Shown: positions 50,119-60,278 of the stretch, one piece after another
How positions within the stretch are numbered: position 1 is the stretch's first letter
How the letters are laid out: each line of letters begins with the position of its first letter
Assembly: GCA_902580895.1 (NCBI GenBank)
Contig: CACHMJ010000005.1
Span: 1-64,000 of the forward strand
Length of the DNA: 64,000 nt
From: an uncultured Pelagibacteraceae bacterium
GTDB lineage: Bacteria > Pseudomonadota > Alphaproteobacteria > Pelagibacterales > Pelagibacteraceae
Reading direction: 5' to 3'
Notes under the pieces: model-generated
What the model was told of the DNA's origin: nothing
Database searches by the model: none
What the model saw: the letters and a program-made list of their open reading frames with translations, nothing else
Position numbers and translations under genes: made by a program

Positions 50119-50886
50119 TTATAAGCTCTTTAAATTATATTTAGCTAATAACTTGGTGAAGAAGCCTGAAGATTTTTTGTCTTTAATCCATTTATTGACA
50201 TAATCATTCCACTTAGTGTCACCTTTTGGTACCATCATTGCTAAAAATGCTGGATTTTTTCCACCATCTGGAACGATTGCTAACTGAGGATATTTAATGA
50301 CCAATTTATTTGCCTCTGTTGAACTTGTAATATTACCATCAGCTCTACCTGCCAAGACTTCTTGGAAGTCTCTTGCTGGTGCTTCAATTGAGTTTAATTT
50401 TGATTTTGGGAAAAATTCTTTTGCTTTTTCTTCTTGAGAAGTACCAAGAGTAGTTGCAATTGTTACATTTGAATTATTAAGCGACTCCCAGGTTGGAAAT
50501 TTTTTTAAGTTCTTTTTGAGGACAAGTGGCACAGTAGCATATTTGTAATAAGTATCAGTAAAACCAGCTACTTCAGCTCTCTTTGGCGTTTTTGTAACAC
50601 TAGTTGAGATATCATATCTTGCAGATGTTATTCCTGAAACAATTGTTTTCCATTCTGCAGGTACAAACTCAATTTTAACACCCATATCTTTAGCTAATTG
50701 ACTCATAACATCGATATCAAAGCCTTTATATTTGTTAGTTGCAGGATCTTTGACTGTCATAGGATCCCAGTCTCCAGTAGTACCAACTTTAAGTACTCCA
50801 GAAGATAAAATTTTATCTAAATTAGATTCTGCGTTAAGAGAAAAGGGTAAAAGAGCAAATAATGCTACTAAAAATAATTTTTTCAT
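50119..50886 (-). CDS. periplasmic amino-acid-type ABC binding protein (family 3, PheC-like)
   Basis: 255 residues with signal peptide [37 protein letters not shown] (about 34-51), [20 protein letters not shown] and [20 protein letters not shown] are typical of SBP_bac_3 proteins, closest in feel to the cyclohexadienyl-dehydratase-like group. The ligand is not predictable. It lies 34 bp downstream of soxG on the same strand and is followed by a permease, so uptake of a sarcosine-pathway compound or amino acid is plausible but inferred. Confidence 0.9.
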   Translation of the reverse strand: MKKLFLVALFALLPFSLNAESNLDKILSSGVLKVGTTGDWDPMTVKDPATNKYKGFDIDVMSQLAKDMGVKIEFVPAEWKTIVSGITSARYDISTSVTKTPKRAEVAGFTDTYYKYATVPLVLKKNLKKFPTWESLNNSNVTIATTLGTSQEEKAKEFFPKSKLNSIEAPARDFQEVLAGRADGNITSSTEANKLVIKYPQLAIVPDGGKNPAFLAMMVPKGDTKWNDYVNKWIKDKKSSGFFTKLLAKYNLKSL

Positions 50887-50920
50887 ATTTTTTTTTAACT
50901 TATTTGAGATCTAAATGTGA

Positions 50921-51484
50921 CTATAATCTTGACGCACTATCATTAATCCATGCGAATAAATGCTCAGAAAATGAGCGTCTTACAAACAAATTCACTTCAT
51001 TTTTATTTTGATTATGAATGATCACATCTATTTTTGCGAGAATTGTTTGGGTCACAGAGCCAATTTTAACCTTAAAATCATTAAAATTATAAGGAGATCC
51101 TGTTTGAAATAAATCATATATCTTATCCCCTTTGAGATTAATCCTAACAAATTGATCTGTGACATCTACCACAGCACCTAAATTTAATTTAGATATGTTT
51201 TTATTCAAAAGTGTTTCAGTTTCATAAGAATTTGTATTTTCTTTAACAACACCATTTGTAAAAATCATCCATTCATCTGGACTCAACCATAAAGCAGTTA
51301 ATTTTTCACTTTGAGTGGAAGTATTTGCTTTTGTAGGTAAAACCATATTTAAAGATTTACCAACAGCTGATAAAAATTCTCTTTTTTTACCTCTTACTAT
51401 CAATTTCATAACAGGTTTAACTTCGTTCATTTGCAGACCTTGATATGATTTTTCCTCTTTAATTGTATTATTATAATTTAGCAT
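50921..51484 (-). CDS. soxG: sarcosine oxidase gamma subunit
   Basis: 187 residues. The gamma subunit is a small structural relative of the GcvT C-terminal fold. ALWLSPDEWMIFTN (about 67-80), LGAVVDVTDQFVRINLKG (about 103-120) and LARKIDVIIHN-like C-terminal sequence fit. Starts 14 bp inside soxA. It completes the soxBDAG set, the standard order for heterotetrameric enzymes. Confidence 0.93.
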   Translation of the reverse strand: MLNYNNTIKEEKSYQGLQMNEVKPVMKLIVRGKKREFLSAVGKSLNMVLPTKANTSTQSEKLTALWLSPDEWMIFTNGVVKENTNSYETETLLNKNISKLNLGAVVDVTDQFVRINLKGDKIYDLFQTGSPYNFNDFKVKIGSVTQTILAKIDVIIHNQNKNEVNLFVRRSFSEHLFAWINDSASRL

Positions 51485-54482
51485 TTAATCTTTCACCTTC
51501 TTTATCTAAAAAAACTGGATCAGCTACAGTTACAATAATATTTTTATTTTCCATTGGTATGATCAATTTTTGCCCTAACATGTTTTTTCCACCTTTTACA
51601 ACACCTAATGCTATAGATTTTCTTAAATTTGGGCTGTAATAACTTGAGGTTACATGGCCAAGCATTTCAATAGGTGATTTTTTTATATCAGCAACTATCT
51701 GTGCGCCTTCCTCTAAAACTTCCTCAGGATTTTCTGTCAATAAACCAACCAATTGTTTTCTATCTTCTCTAATAGTGTCAGATCTATATAAAGATCTTTT
51801 TCCAATAAAATCATATTTCTTTTTGCTTACTATCCAATCCATTTGTAAATCAATTGGTGTTAGCGTTGCATCAGTGTCTTGACCAACTATTATAAAACCT
51901 TTTTCTGCTCTTAATAAGTGCATCGTTTCAGTTCCATAAGGTGTAATATTAAAATCTTTACCTGCTTCCATACATTTTTCCCAAACAGATTTGCCAAAGT
52001 TTGCTTGGATATTAATTTCATAACTATGTTCTCCAGTGAAACTGATCCTCATCACTCTACATTTAATATTATCTATTTTTGCATTTTTAAATGACATATG
52101 TGGAAACTTTTCGTCAGAAAGATCTAAATCAGGAATAACTTTTGAAACGATTTTTTTACTGTTAGGCCCACACACACTTATTGTAGCATAATGATCAGTT
52201 ACAGATGATAAATAGACATCTAATTCAGGCCATTCTGTCTGAAGATAGTCTTCAAGTTTTCCCAATACGTTAGCCGCACCACCAGTAGTAGTGGTCATAA
52301 TGTAATGATTTTCACCCAGTCTAGTTGTAACACCATCATCATAAACCATTCCATCTTCATTTAACATTAAACCATAACGACATTTACCCACTGCTAGTTT
52401 TGACCAAGCATTAGTATAAACACGATTTAAAAATTCTGAGGCATCAGTACCTTGAATATCAATCTTTCCTAATGTAGATGCATCTAGAATACCCGCCGAG
52501 TCTCTGGCAGCTTTACTTTCTCTTTGTACTGCTTGATGCATATTTTCATTATCTTTTGGATAGTACCAAGCTCTTTTCCATTGACCAACGTTTTCAAATT
52601 CAGCGTTGTTGGCAACATGCCAATCATGTATTGGAGTACGTCTAAATATATCAAAAAATTCTCCTACATTTCTTCCAACAATAGTTCCAAAAGTAAGAGG
52701 TGTATAAGGAGGTCTAAAAGTTGTAGTTCCGTGTTCACCCATTTTAGTTCCCGCTGTTTCTGAGATAATTCCAAGAGCATGCATATTACCAAGTTTACCT
52801 TGATCAGTTCCCATACCAGTAGTAGTGTATCTTTTTACATGTTCTATAGATCTAAACCCTTCTCTTAGAGCTAATTTAATATCTTTTGCAGTTGCATCGT
52901 TTTGATAATCAACAAAAGACTTAGTTTTCCCTATGGATTTATCAGATGGTAATAACCAAATATTTCTCTTTGATTGATTTAAACCTGAGATAGTTTCAAC
53001 AGTTTTGTATTCAGAATTATCAATATCAAGAAACTTTTTAATAGAAGATAAGGTGTTCCTTATTATTTCCTCTAAAACAAAGTCTCCATTACAAGATCCA
53101 ACACTTATTTGATCTGAAGGATAAACAGAAGGTATAAATACTTGGTCTTCTTCTCTAAATTTTAATTTACCTCCCGATTGTGTAAACAAGTGTACTGCTG
53201 GGGTCCAACCACCAGATACACCTAAACAATCACAATTCAACTTTGTTTTGTCACCAATGACTGTTTGACCATCTTTTGAAAGTTTCATAATGGATACTTT
53301 ATTAATTTTTTTATATCCGTAAGTATCAACGACAGTATAACCTTTATAAATTTCAATATTATTTTTCTCAACTTCATATGAAATTTTAGAGTCAATCTGC
53401 TCTCTATTATCAATTATTGCATTAATCTTAATTCCCCTTTGAATTAAGCTCATGGCTGTTTCATATGCGGTATCGTTATTGGTAAAAAGAATATTATTTT
53501 CACCACAAGCCACACCATATAAATCAATATATTTTTTAATTGCTGAAGATAACAGTATCCCTGGACGATCATTATTATCAAATATTAAAGGTCTTTCTAT
53601 AGAACCAGTTGCTGTGATTACTTTTTTAGCTCGAATTTTTAATAATCTTTGTCTTACTTTATTTTCTCTTTGATTAATCGGTAAATGATCAGTGAGATTT
53701 TCACGGGCCAATAAAAAGTTGTATCCATGAAATGCTGCAACGCTAGTTCTTATTTTTATTTCTAAATTTTCTAATTTAGATATTTCGTTAATTTCTTTTT
53801 CTAACCATGAACTTGTTATTTGATTATTAATCTTTGAAAATTCTGAGTTATCATAAATAGAAGATCCCCCCAAATAAGATTTTTCATCAACTAAAAGAGT
53901 CTTAAAACCATTTTTAGCTGCCATTTTAGCTGCCATTATTCCTGAAATACCTGCTCCGATAACTAAAACATCACAATGAATATATTTATGTTCATATATG
54001 TCTGGATCAGCTACTTTAGGTGATTTACCTAAACCCGCAGATTTTCTAATAAAGTATTCATATTTTTCCCAGAAACTTGCAGGCCACATAAAAGTTTTAT
54101 AATAAAAACCTGCAGGTAAGACAGGGGATAATAGATTATTAATCCCTCCAATATCAAAATTAACGCTAGGCCAACAATTTTGACTAGATGCAACTAAACC
54201 TTCATAGATTTCGACCTCTGTAGCTCTTACATTTGGTTCAGTTCTTGAGGAATTATCATGCAATTGAATAATTGCATTGGGTTCTTCAGAACCTGATGTC
54301 ATAATTCCTCGAGGTCTATGATATTTGAAACTTCGTCCAACAAGATGAATTCCATTAGCCAACAAAGCTGATGCTAGAGTATCACCTTTAAAACCAAAAT
54401 ATGTTTTGTTATTAAATTTAAAAGAAACTCGATAAGTCTCATCGATAAATTTGCTTGTTTTAAATCTTAAATTATTAGACAT
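51471..54482 (-). CDS. soxA: sarcosine oxidase alpha subunit
   Basis: 1003 residues. Domains in order: N-terminal ferredoxin-like fold (about 15-100), an FAD/NAD-binding Rossmann region with VIGAGISGIMAAKMAAKNGF at about 175-194, a middle region, and a C-terminal GcvT-like tetrahydrofolate domain (about 610-1000). The complex oxidises sarcosine to glycine and transfers the one-carbon unit to THF, giving 5,10-methylene-THF and hydrogen peroxide. Its stop overlaps soxG, and its start is 1 bp after soxD. Confidence 0.97.
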   Translation of the reverse strand: MSNNLRFKTSKFIDETYRVSFKFNNKTYFGFKGDTLASALLANGIHLVGRSFKYHRPRGIMTSGSEEPNAIIQLHDNSSRTEPNVRATEVEIYEGLVASSQNCWPSVNFDIGGINNLLSPVLPAGFYYKTFMWPASFWEKYEYFIRKSAGLGKSPKVADPDIYEHKYIHCDVLVIGAGISGIMAAKMAAKNGFKTLLVDEKSYLGGSSIYDNSEFSKINNQITSSWLEKEINEISKLENLEIKIRTSVAAFHGYNFLLARENLTDHLPINQRENKVRQRLLKIRAKKVITATGSIERPLIFDNNDRPGILLSSAIKKYIDLYGVACGENNILFTNNDTAYETAMSLIQRGIKINAIIDNREQIDSKISYEVEKNNIEIYKGYTVVDTYGYKKINKVSIMKLSKDGQTVIGDKTKLNCDCLGVSGGWTPAVHLFTQSGGKLKFREEDQVFIPSVYPSDQISVGSCNGDFVLEEIIRNTLSSIKKFLDIDNSEYKTVETISGLNQSKRNIWLLPSDKSIGKTKSFVDYQNDATAKDIKLALREGFRSIEHVKRYTTTGMGTDQGKLGNMHALGIISETAGTKMGEHGTTTFRPPYTPLTFGTIVGRNVGEFFDIFRRTPIHDWHVANNAEFENVGQWKRAWYYPKDNENMHQAVQRESKAARDSAGILDASTLGKIDIQGTDASEFLNRVYTNAWSKLAVGKCRYGLMLNEDGMVYDDGVTTRLGENHYIMTTTTGGAANVLGKLEDYLQTEWPELDVYLSSVTDHYATISVCGPNSKKIVSKVIPDLDLSDEKFPHMSFKNAKIDNIKCRVMRISFTGEHSYEINIQANFGKSVWEKCMEAGKDFNITPYGTETMHLLRAEKGFIIVGQDTDATLTPIDLQMDWIVSKKKYDFIGKRSLYRSDTIREDRKQLVGLLTENPEEVLEEGAQIVADIKKSPIEMLGHVTSSYYSPNLRKSIALGVVKGGKNMLGQKLIIPMENKNIIVTVADPVFLDKEGERLNAKL

Positions 54483-54483
54483 T

Positions 54484-54759
54484 CTATTTTACTGGTGGTT
54501 TTTCACCCATTTTGTATACAGCTTTTATTTGGTCGTTTGATGTATCTCTAACCATATTGAACCATTTTCTACAACCATGAACATGGTTCCATCTTTCAAA
54601 TTGAACTCCTTTTATGTTTTTTCTCATGAACAAATATTCTGCCCATTCATCATCACTTAGTTCTGTAGGTTGTTTTGGCCTTACAATATGTGCTTCACCA
54701 CCAGCTTTAAATTCGCTTTGTTCTCTTTCACCGCAAAAAGGACAATTAATTAAAAACAT
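54484..54759 (-). CDS. soxD: sarcosine oxidase delta subunit
   Basis: 91 residues. Zinc ligands match the family: C6 and C9 in NCPFCGERE, H59 and C63 in WNHVHGCRKWF. The delta subunit holds the complex together. One-base overlap with soxB. Its presence shows the heterotetrameric rather than monomeric sarcosine oxidase. Confidence 0.96.
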   Translation of the reverse strand: MFLINCPFCGEREQSEFKAGGEAHIVRPKQPTELSDDEWAEYLFMRKNIKGVQFERWNHVHGCRKWFNMVRDTSNDQIKAVYKMGEKPPVK

Positions 54760-56012
54760 TAGTGTGCAACAGCGGCTGCACCATGTTCATCAACTAGATC
54801 ACCACTTACAAATCTATTTATATTAAACGCAGCATTTAATTTATGAGGTTCGTCATTTGCAATGGTGTGAGCAAATAGATCCCCTGAACCAGGTGTAGCT
54901 TTAAAACCTCCAGTTCCCCAACCACAATTAAAGTATAAACCCTTAATTGAAGTTTTACTTATGATTGGACTTGCATCAGGACATATATCAACTATTCCAC
55001 CCCACTGACGAAGCATTCTCATTCTACTAAATATTGGATATAGTTCTAAAATTGCATTTAAAGTTCCTTCCACAATATCATGACTTCCTTTTTGAGAGTA
55101 AGATACATAATCATCAGTTCCTGCTCCAATAACTAATTCTCCCTTATCAGATTGGCTGACATATGCATGAACAGCGTTAGACATTACAACTGTATCTATT
55201 ATTGGTTTTACTGGTTCAGACACTAAAGCTTGAAGTGGTTTACTTTCCAAAGGTAATTTCAATCCAGCCATATTCGCTATTACACTGGAGTGACCAGCTG
55301 CAACTACTCCAATTTTTTTTGTTTTGATAAATCCTTTAGTTGTTTCAATTCCTTCAACTGTATCACCATTTCTTTTTATACCTTTTACTTCACAATTTTG
55401 AATTATATCAACACCCATTTCATCAGCACCTCTTGCGTATCCCCAAGCAACAGCGTCATGCCTAGCTGTACCGGCTCTTCTTTGAAGAGTTCCACCTAAA
55501 ACAGGATAACGAATATCTTGTGAGGTATTTATGATTGGACAAAATTTTTTAACTTCTTCAGTATTTAAATAAACTGCATCAATACCATTCAATCTATTAG
55601 CGTGAGTTCTTCTTTTTAAATCTCTAACATCTTGCAAATTATGTGCAAGATTCATAACTCCTCTTTGACTAAACATAACATTATAATTCAATTCTTGAGA
55701 TAAACCTTCCCAAATTTTAAGAGCATGGTCATATAAACCCGCACTTGCATCCCATAAATAATTAGATCTTATTATTGTAGTATTTCGACCAGTATTTCCT
55801 CCTCCTATCCAACCTTTTTCCACAACAGCAATATTCTTCATGTTATGTTTTTTTGCTAGATAATATGCAGTTGCGAGACCATGTCCTCCACCACCAACAA
55901 TTACTGCATCATATTCTTTTTTAGGCTCAGGATCTTTCCAAGCTTTCTCCCAATTTTCGTGATAAGAAAAAGCGTTTTTAATAAGTGAAAATATTGAATA
56001 CTTATTTTTCAT
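54759..56012 (-). CDS. soxB: sarcosine oxidase beta subunit
   Basis: 417 residues, flavin subunit that oxidises sarcosine. Dinucleotide-binding [20 protein letters not shown] (about 36-55), and [20 protein letters not shown] near 178-197, where H185 is in the place of the flavin-linked histidine of the family. C-terminal [18 protein letters not shown] closes the fold. First gene of soxBDAG; an 11-bp inverted repeat straddles its candidate promoter. Confidence 0.96.
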   Translation of the reverse strand: MKNKYSIFSLIKNAFSYHENWEKAWKDPEPKKEYDAVIVGGGGHGLATAYYLAKKHNMKNIAVVEKGWIGGGNTGRNTTIIRSNYLWDASAGLYDHALKIWEGLSQELNYNVMFSQRGVMNLAHNLQDVRDLKRRTHANRLNGIDAVYLNTEEVKKFCPIINTSQDIRYPVLGGTLQRRAGTARHDAVAWGYARGADEMGVDIIQNCEVKGIKRNGDTVEGIETTKGFIKTKKIGVVAAGHSSVIANMAGLKLPLESKPLQALVSEPVKPIIDTVVMSNAVHAYVSQSDKGELVIGAGTDDYVSYSQKGSHDIVEGTLNAILELYPIFSRMRMLRQWGGIVDICPDASPIISKTSIKGLYFNCGWGTGGFKATPGSGDLFAHTIANDEPHKLNAAFNINRFVSGDLVDEHGAAAVAH

Positions 56013-56015
56013 AAT

Positions 56016-56053
56016 TATTGAATAATTACTTTATAAATATTGATTATTCAATA
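56016..56053 (-). promoter_or_regulatory. inverted repeat around the soxB promoter, candidate operator
   Basis: TATTGAATAAT (56016-56026) and ATTATTCAATA (56043-56053) form a perfect 11-bp inverted repeat with a 16-bp centre that holds TATAAA on the minus strand (56035-56030). It begins 4 bp upstream of the soxB ATG. The only -35-like hexamer is weak (TTGTAT, 15-bp spacer). The placement suits a dimeric regulator blocking polymerase; no regulator gene is adjacent. Confidence 0.5.
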
Positions 56054-56076
56054 CAATCAGAAGTGACAAATTTATT

Positions 56077-56168
56077 GGAAGAGTGGGTGAGAGGCTGAAA
56101 CCAGTCGTTTGCTAAATGACCGTGCGAGGAAACTTGTACCGAGGGTTCGAATCCCTCCTCTTCCGCCA
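56077..56168 (+). tRNA. tRNA-Ser (GCU)
   Basis: 92 nt with encoded CCA. Acceptor GGAAGAG/CTCTTCC with G73, anticodon GCT in loop TTGCTAA, long variable arm (about 56122-56139, GTGCGAGGAAACTTGTACC region) and T-loop TTCGAAT. It lies between divergent soxB and convergent slt, 3 bp from the slt stop. No clear promoter of its own was found. Confidence 0.96.
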
Positions 56169-56171
56169 TTT

Positions 56172-58391
56172 TTAGTATAAAGGATCATCCTTAAAGAAAT
56201 TTATCATTGTAACTGGCTTTTGAGCTAAAATATAACGATAAACGTTGTAGTTCTCCAGTACTCTTTGCACATAATTTCTTGTTTCTTTAAATTTGATTAA
56301 TTCAATCCAGTTTACATAATCAATTTGGTTCTTTTGTGGATTTTTATTTATTTTTTTCCAATATCTGACTCTTTTAGGTCCGGCATTATAGGCCGCTATT
56401 GCAAACGGATAAGCACCATCATATTCTAAAATTAGTCCAGCTATATAGTGAGAACCTAAATTGATATTATATTCTGCATCTCTTGTTAATCTAGATTTTG
56501 AATAAGGTAGTTTTGCTTGTTTAGCAACTACTTTTGCCGTGTAAGGCATGAGCTGCATTAATCCTTTTGCTCCTGCGTGACTGTTAGCACTTAAATCAAA
56601 TTCACTTTCTTGTCTTATTATTGATAGTATAAATGCAGTATCAGGAATTTTTCTTCCATTTATATAATTTGGAGTACTTATAATTGGATAATTATATTTG
56701 TTATGAAATCTTTTTTCATATGAAGCAATTTTTGCTATTTGAATAGCAAAATCAAATCTATCAATGCTTGATGCTAATTCTGCTGCTAAAACTTCACTAC
56801 CATTATTTATGTCATCATTGGCCAAATGTCTTAAAATATGTTTTGTATATTTGTCTTCGTTCAGCTCATCAAGAAGATAAACTGTTTTGACTAATTCTTT
56901 TTTAAAAAAGTAGTCTCTATATTCTTTTGAAACTTCAATATCTTTAGATAGTTCAAAAGGCTGATTGGGATTTAACTCCATAAATGCTAACTGACCATAA
57001 TATGTAGTTAGAAAATTAGATGCTTTACCAAACCATTCATTAGCTAATTCATTTTTACCAAGTTTCTGATAAGTTTTAGCTAACCAATAGGCTCCTCTAG
57101 AAGTACTTATTGGGTAACCAACATTATTATAAAAATTTTCAAAATGATCCTTAGCTAACAAAGGATCATCTAAGAAACTTAATGCTATCCATCCACTCAT
57201 CCATTCTGCGGCCGCATATTCGGGTCCATCAGTCAAAGCATGATTACTTGCAATTTTATAAGCTAAAGCATATTTCTTTTTATAAATTAATGATCTTGAA
57301 ATGATTTCTCTTTCAAACCACCACTTATCTGGTCTGACTAAATAATCTTTGGTATTTTTAATTTTTACTAAAATTTCAACAGAACTATCAACCCTTCCTC
57401 TTTTTCTTCTCCATTTTAATCTGTCGTAATTTAAACCCGCATCGTTTTTAAATTTTGCTGGAACTTTAGAAATAGCATTATCTACACCATACGATTTACT
57501 CATTAACAATTGACGTGCTGTGTAAAGCAACTCATAATCTTTAGGTAAATATCTTAATAATCTTTTTAAATCCCAGTATTTATTATTCCAAGCTAAGTAA
57601 TCTGCTCTTTTAATATAATCATCCGCATTGAGATACTTTTTGAATTTTTTTCTATAGAATCTTAATTCAGATTTGCTTAATTCGGCAGTAATCCATCCTT
57701 CTTTAATATATGAAATACCTTTTTGTGTATTACCATTGAGAATTATACTTTCTCCAAGTATCATTTTTCCAAAACCACTTAAAGGTTCATCAACACCGAA
57801 CCAATCGATAATTTTTTTGGGTGAAATAGTGTCTGTAGAAAGTTTGTGCTCTGCTAAATATTTTACTCTTCCCAATCGTGGATAATCCTCATTTTTGTCT
57901 ATAAAAGTTTTATAATCGTAATATGATGCTTTGTTTCCTTTAGTTAGTAGATGTCTCCATTGTATGAAATTATGGATTGATTTATCTCTTGCTTTTTTTG
58001 CTGTTTTCAATGCGGCAGGCCATTTTGCTTGTTTCATTTCTGAAATAGCCTTTTTCGCAATTTCGAAATCTTTCTTGTTATAATATTTGGATTTTTTCGC
58101 TGTATCAGTTTTTTTGGTTCCAGCTATTAAAGGTTTCTTTTTTGGTAGAATAATACCTAAGTCTTTTTCAGCTTTTAACTTTATTTCACTTTCAGGCTTT
58201 TTTTTAATTTCCTCTACTATTTTTTTGGGAATTGGTTTTGGCAGAGGCTTCATTACATCAATTAATAACTTCTGGTCCTTTTCTGCTTTAGTTTGGATCG
58301 GTTTCTTTAAAGGTATTATTTCAGTAGAAAACAAAATAGTAATAGTAGAGAAGAAAAATAAATTGATAAAAAATATGAATTTTTTTAGCAT
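56172..58391 (-). CDS. soluble-type lytic murein transglycosylase
   Basis: 739 residues with an N-terminal signal segment (about 3-22), a lysine/proline-rich linker, a long alpha-helical superhelix (about 110-570) and a C-terminal SLT domain. IIRQESEFDLSANSHAGAKG contains the catalytic glutamate (E595), followed by LMQLMPYTA and AIAAYNAGPKRVRYW. Cleaves glycan strands with formation of 1,6-anhydromuramic ends in the periplasm. A TATACT hexamer lies 8 bp before its ATG. Divergent from dapA, a common alphaproteobacterial arrangement. Slt-like; exact E. coli counterpart not assigned. Confidence 0.94.
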   Translation of the reverse strand: MLKKFIFFINLFFFSTITILFSTEIIPLKKPIQTKAEKDQKLLIDVMKPLPKPIPKKIVEEIKKKPESEIKLKAEKDLGIILPKKKPLIAGTKKTDTAKKSKYYNKKDFEIAKKAISEMKQAKWPAALKTAKKARDKSIHNFIQWRHLLTKGNKASYYDYKTFIDKNEDYPRLGRVKYLAEHKLSTDTISPKKIIDWFGVDEPLSGFGKMILGESIILNGNTQKGISYIKEGWITAELSKSELRFYRKKFKKYLNADDYIKRADYLAWNNKYWDLKRLLRYLPKDYELLYTARQLLMSKSYGVDNAISKVPAKFKNDAGLNYDRLKWRRKRGRVDSSVEILVKIKNTKDYLVRPDKWWFEREIISRSLIYKKKYALAYKIASNHALTDGPEYAAAEWMSGWIALSFLDDPLLAKDHFENFYNNVGYPISTSRGAYWLAKTYQKLGKNELANEWFGKASNFLTTYYGQLAFMELNPNQPFELSKDIEVSKEYRDYFFKKELVKTVYLLDELNEDKYTKHILRHLANDDINNGSEVLAAELASSIDRFDFAIQIAKIASYEKRFHNKYNYPIISTPNYINGRKIPDTAFILSIIRQESEFDLSANSHAGAKGLMQLMPYTAKVVAKQAKLPYSKSRLTRDAEYNINLGSHYIAGLILEYDGAYPFAIAAYNAGPKRVRYWKKINKNPQKNQIDYVNWIELIKFKETRNYVQRVLENYNVYRYILAQKPVTMINFFKDDPLY

Positions 58392-58434
58392 AATCTTTTA
58401 GTATATGAATCCACAAACTATGTTATAAGTATTT
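58392..58434. promoter_or_regulatory. 43-bp divergent promoter region slt/dapA
   Basis: Toward dapA, TATAAG (58424-58429) ends 5 bp before the ATG. Toward slt, TATACT (58405-58400 on the minus strand) ends 8 bp before the slt ATG. There is no Shine-Dalgarno site on either side. The two promoters must overlap, each covering the other's -35 region, and both transcripts would be nearly leaderless. Confidence 0.45.
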
Positions 58435-59316
58435 ATGTTCAAAGGATCAAATGTTGCTTTAGTCACTCCGTTTAAAAATGATAAACTTGATGATGAAACT
58501 TACATTAAGTTAATCCATTTTCATATTGAAAATGGGACAAATGGTTTGGTTCCAGCTGGAACAACTGGTGAGTCTCCAACTTTAAGCCATAATGAGCACG
58601 AAAGGGTAATTGATTTATGTGTCAAAGAAAGTAATGGAAAATTACCTGTATTTGCAGGCACTGGGTCAAACTCTACTGAAGAGGCTATTTCATTGACTAC
58701 TCATGCTGAAAAAATGGGAGCAGATGGAGCTTTAATTGTAACTCCTTATTATAATAAGCCTACTCAAGAGGGACTTTATCAACATTATAAAGCAATAAAT
58801 GATAAATGTGGAATTCCAATTCTTATTTATAACATTCCTGGAAGATCAGTGATTGATATGTCAGTTGAAACAATGGCAAGATTATTTGAATTAAAAAATA
58901 TTATTGGTGTTAAGGATGCAACAGGAGATTTAACAAGAGTAGATAAAACATTAAAAAAATTAGGCAAAGATTTTATACAATTAACAGGGAATGATGATAA
59001 CGCTTTAGAGTTTAATAGAAAAGGTGGAGTAGGTGCTATAAGTGTAACAGCCAACATTGCTCCAAAACTTTGTTCTGATTTCCAAAGATTTTCAAAGTCT
59101 AATAATGATAATGAAATTAAAGAGGCTGAGAGATTAAATGAAATATTGCAGCCTGTTCATCACGCTATGTTTGTTGAAAGCAATCCTAGCCCAGTTAAGT
59201 ACGCTGCAAAATTATTAGATTTATGTGATGATGATGTAAGATTACCATTAGTAAAAGTAACAGACACTACTAAAGATATTGTTAAAAAGGCTCTTCATAC
59301 AGCTAAATTAATTTAA
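58435..59316 (+). CDS. dapA: 4-hydroxy-tetrahydrodipicolinate synthase
   Basis: Condenses pyruvate with aspartate semialdehyde at the entry to lysine and diaminopimelate synthesis. 293 residues, TIM barrel. [15 protein letters not shown] at 41-55, catalytic tyrosine in ILIYNIPGR (Y132) and Schiff-base lysine K160 in [10 protein letters not shown]. One-base overlap with smpB. Confidence 0.97.
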   Translation: MFKGSNVALVTPFKNDKLDDETYIKLIHFHIENGTNGLVPAGTTGESPTLSHNEHERVIDLCVKESNGKLPVFAGTGSNSTEEAISLTTHAEKMGADGALIVTPYYNKPTQEGLYQHYKAINDKCGIPILIYNIPGRSVIDMSVETMARLFELKNIIGVKDATGDLTRVDKTLKKLGKDFIQLTGNDDNALEFNRKGGVGAISVTANIAPKLCSDFQRFSKSNNDNEIKEAERLNEILQPVHHAMFVESNPSPVKYAAKLLDLCDDDVRLPLVKVTDTTKDIVKKALHTAKLI

Positions 59317-59786
59317 TGAACAAAAAAACCAATTCTGGTTTAAAAATAATATGTTTGAATAGAAAGGCTAGTTTTAATTATTTTTTTGAAGATTTATTAG
59401 AAGCTGGGATTGTCCTTAAAGGCTCTGAGATTAAATCAATAAGAGAAGGAAAAGTAAATATTGCAGATTCATATGCAGTTGAAAAAGACGGTGAGTTGAT
59501 TTTAATTAATTCTCATATAGCGTCTTATAAACAAGCCAGTTATTCTAACCACAATCCAACAGATGAGAGAAAGTTACTTTTAAATAAACGGGAAATAAAT
59601 AAATTAATAGGAAAAATGCAAAGAGACGGTCTTACAATTGTTCCCACTAAAATGTATTTTAAAAAAGGAAAAGCAAAAATTGAACTTGCGGTAGCAAAAG
59701 GAAAAAAACTGCATGACAAAAGAGCTAGTAAAAAGGATAGGGATTGGAATCGTGACAAATCAAGATATTTCAGAAAATCAAGCTAA
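59316..59786 (+). CDS. smpB: SsrA-binding protein
   Basis: Delivers tmRNA to stalled ribosomes. 156 residues. [20 protein letters not shown] then [19 protein letters not shown] is the diagnostic N-terminal half. The C-terminal tail [17 protein letters not shown] is the basic helix that mimics mRNA. The tmRNA gene itself is not in the window. Its 3' end overlaps folK. Confidence 0.97.
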   Translation: MNKKTNSGLKIICLNRKASFNYFFEDLLEAGIVLKGSEIKSIREGKVNIADSYAVEKDGELILINSHIASYKQASYSNHNPTDERKLLLNKREINKLIGKMQRDGLTIVPTKMYFKKGKAKIELAVAKGKKLHDKRASKKDRDWNRDKSRYFRKSS

Positions 59787-60264
59787 TCGTATCTACTTAG
59801 GTATTGGCTCAAATTTAGGAAACAGAAGATATAAAATCGAACAAGCTAAGTATGAATTATCGTTAAGAAATATTAGACTTGTCAAATCATCAAATTTTTA
59901 TGAGAGTTTATCATGGCCAGATGAAAGTAAACCTAAATACTTAAATATTGTCTTAGAAGTTATTTCTGATCTAAAACCTTTAGAATTACTTAAAGTATCT
60001 AAAGACATTGAAATCAGCCTCGGTCGTAAAAAAAGGTATAAAAATGCCCCTAGAGAATGTGATATAGACATAATTGATTATAAAAGTAAAAAAATTAGTC
60101 AAAAAATTAATTTACCTCATCCAAGAATGCACAATAGAAATTTTGTCCTTTTTCCATTATTTGAATTAAATAAAAATTGGAAACACCCAATTTCTAAAGA
60201 TCACATTAAAAAACTCATAATATCATTACCAAATAGAGACATAAGATCTATTAAACAAATCTGA
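59752..60264 (+). CDS. folK: 6-hydroxymethyl-7,8-dihydropterin pyrophosphokinase
   Basis: Folate-pathway enzyme transferring pyrophosphate from ATP. 170 residues from a GTG at 59752, chosen because the conserved [11 protein letters not shown] block begins only about 15 residues later; an ATG at 59713 would give 183 residues and a 74-bp overlap with smpB instead of 35. [20 protein letters not shown] contains the magnesium-binding DxD, followed by [16 protein letters not shown]. It stands where rpoZ is often found next to the RSH gene in relatives. Confidence 0.9.
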   Translation: MTNQDISENQANRIYLGIGSNLGNRRYKIEQAKYELSLRNIRLVKSSNFYESLSWPDESKPKYLNIVLEVISDLKPLELLKVSKDIEISLGRKKRYKNAPRECDIDIIDYKSKKISQKINLPHPRMHNRNFVLFPLFELNKNWKHPISKDHIKKLIISLPNRDIRSIKQI

Positions 60265-60278
60265 ATTAATGATATAAT
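60251..60278 (+). promoter_or_regulatory. candidate promoter of the RSH gene
   Basis: TTAAAC (60251-60256), 16-bp spacer, TATAAT (60273-60278). The expected start (about 60285) coincides with the ATG at 60286, so the mRNA would be leaderless. No Shine-Dalgarno site is present. The -35 overlaps the end of folK. Confidence 0.5.
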
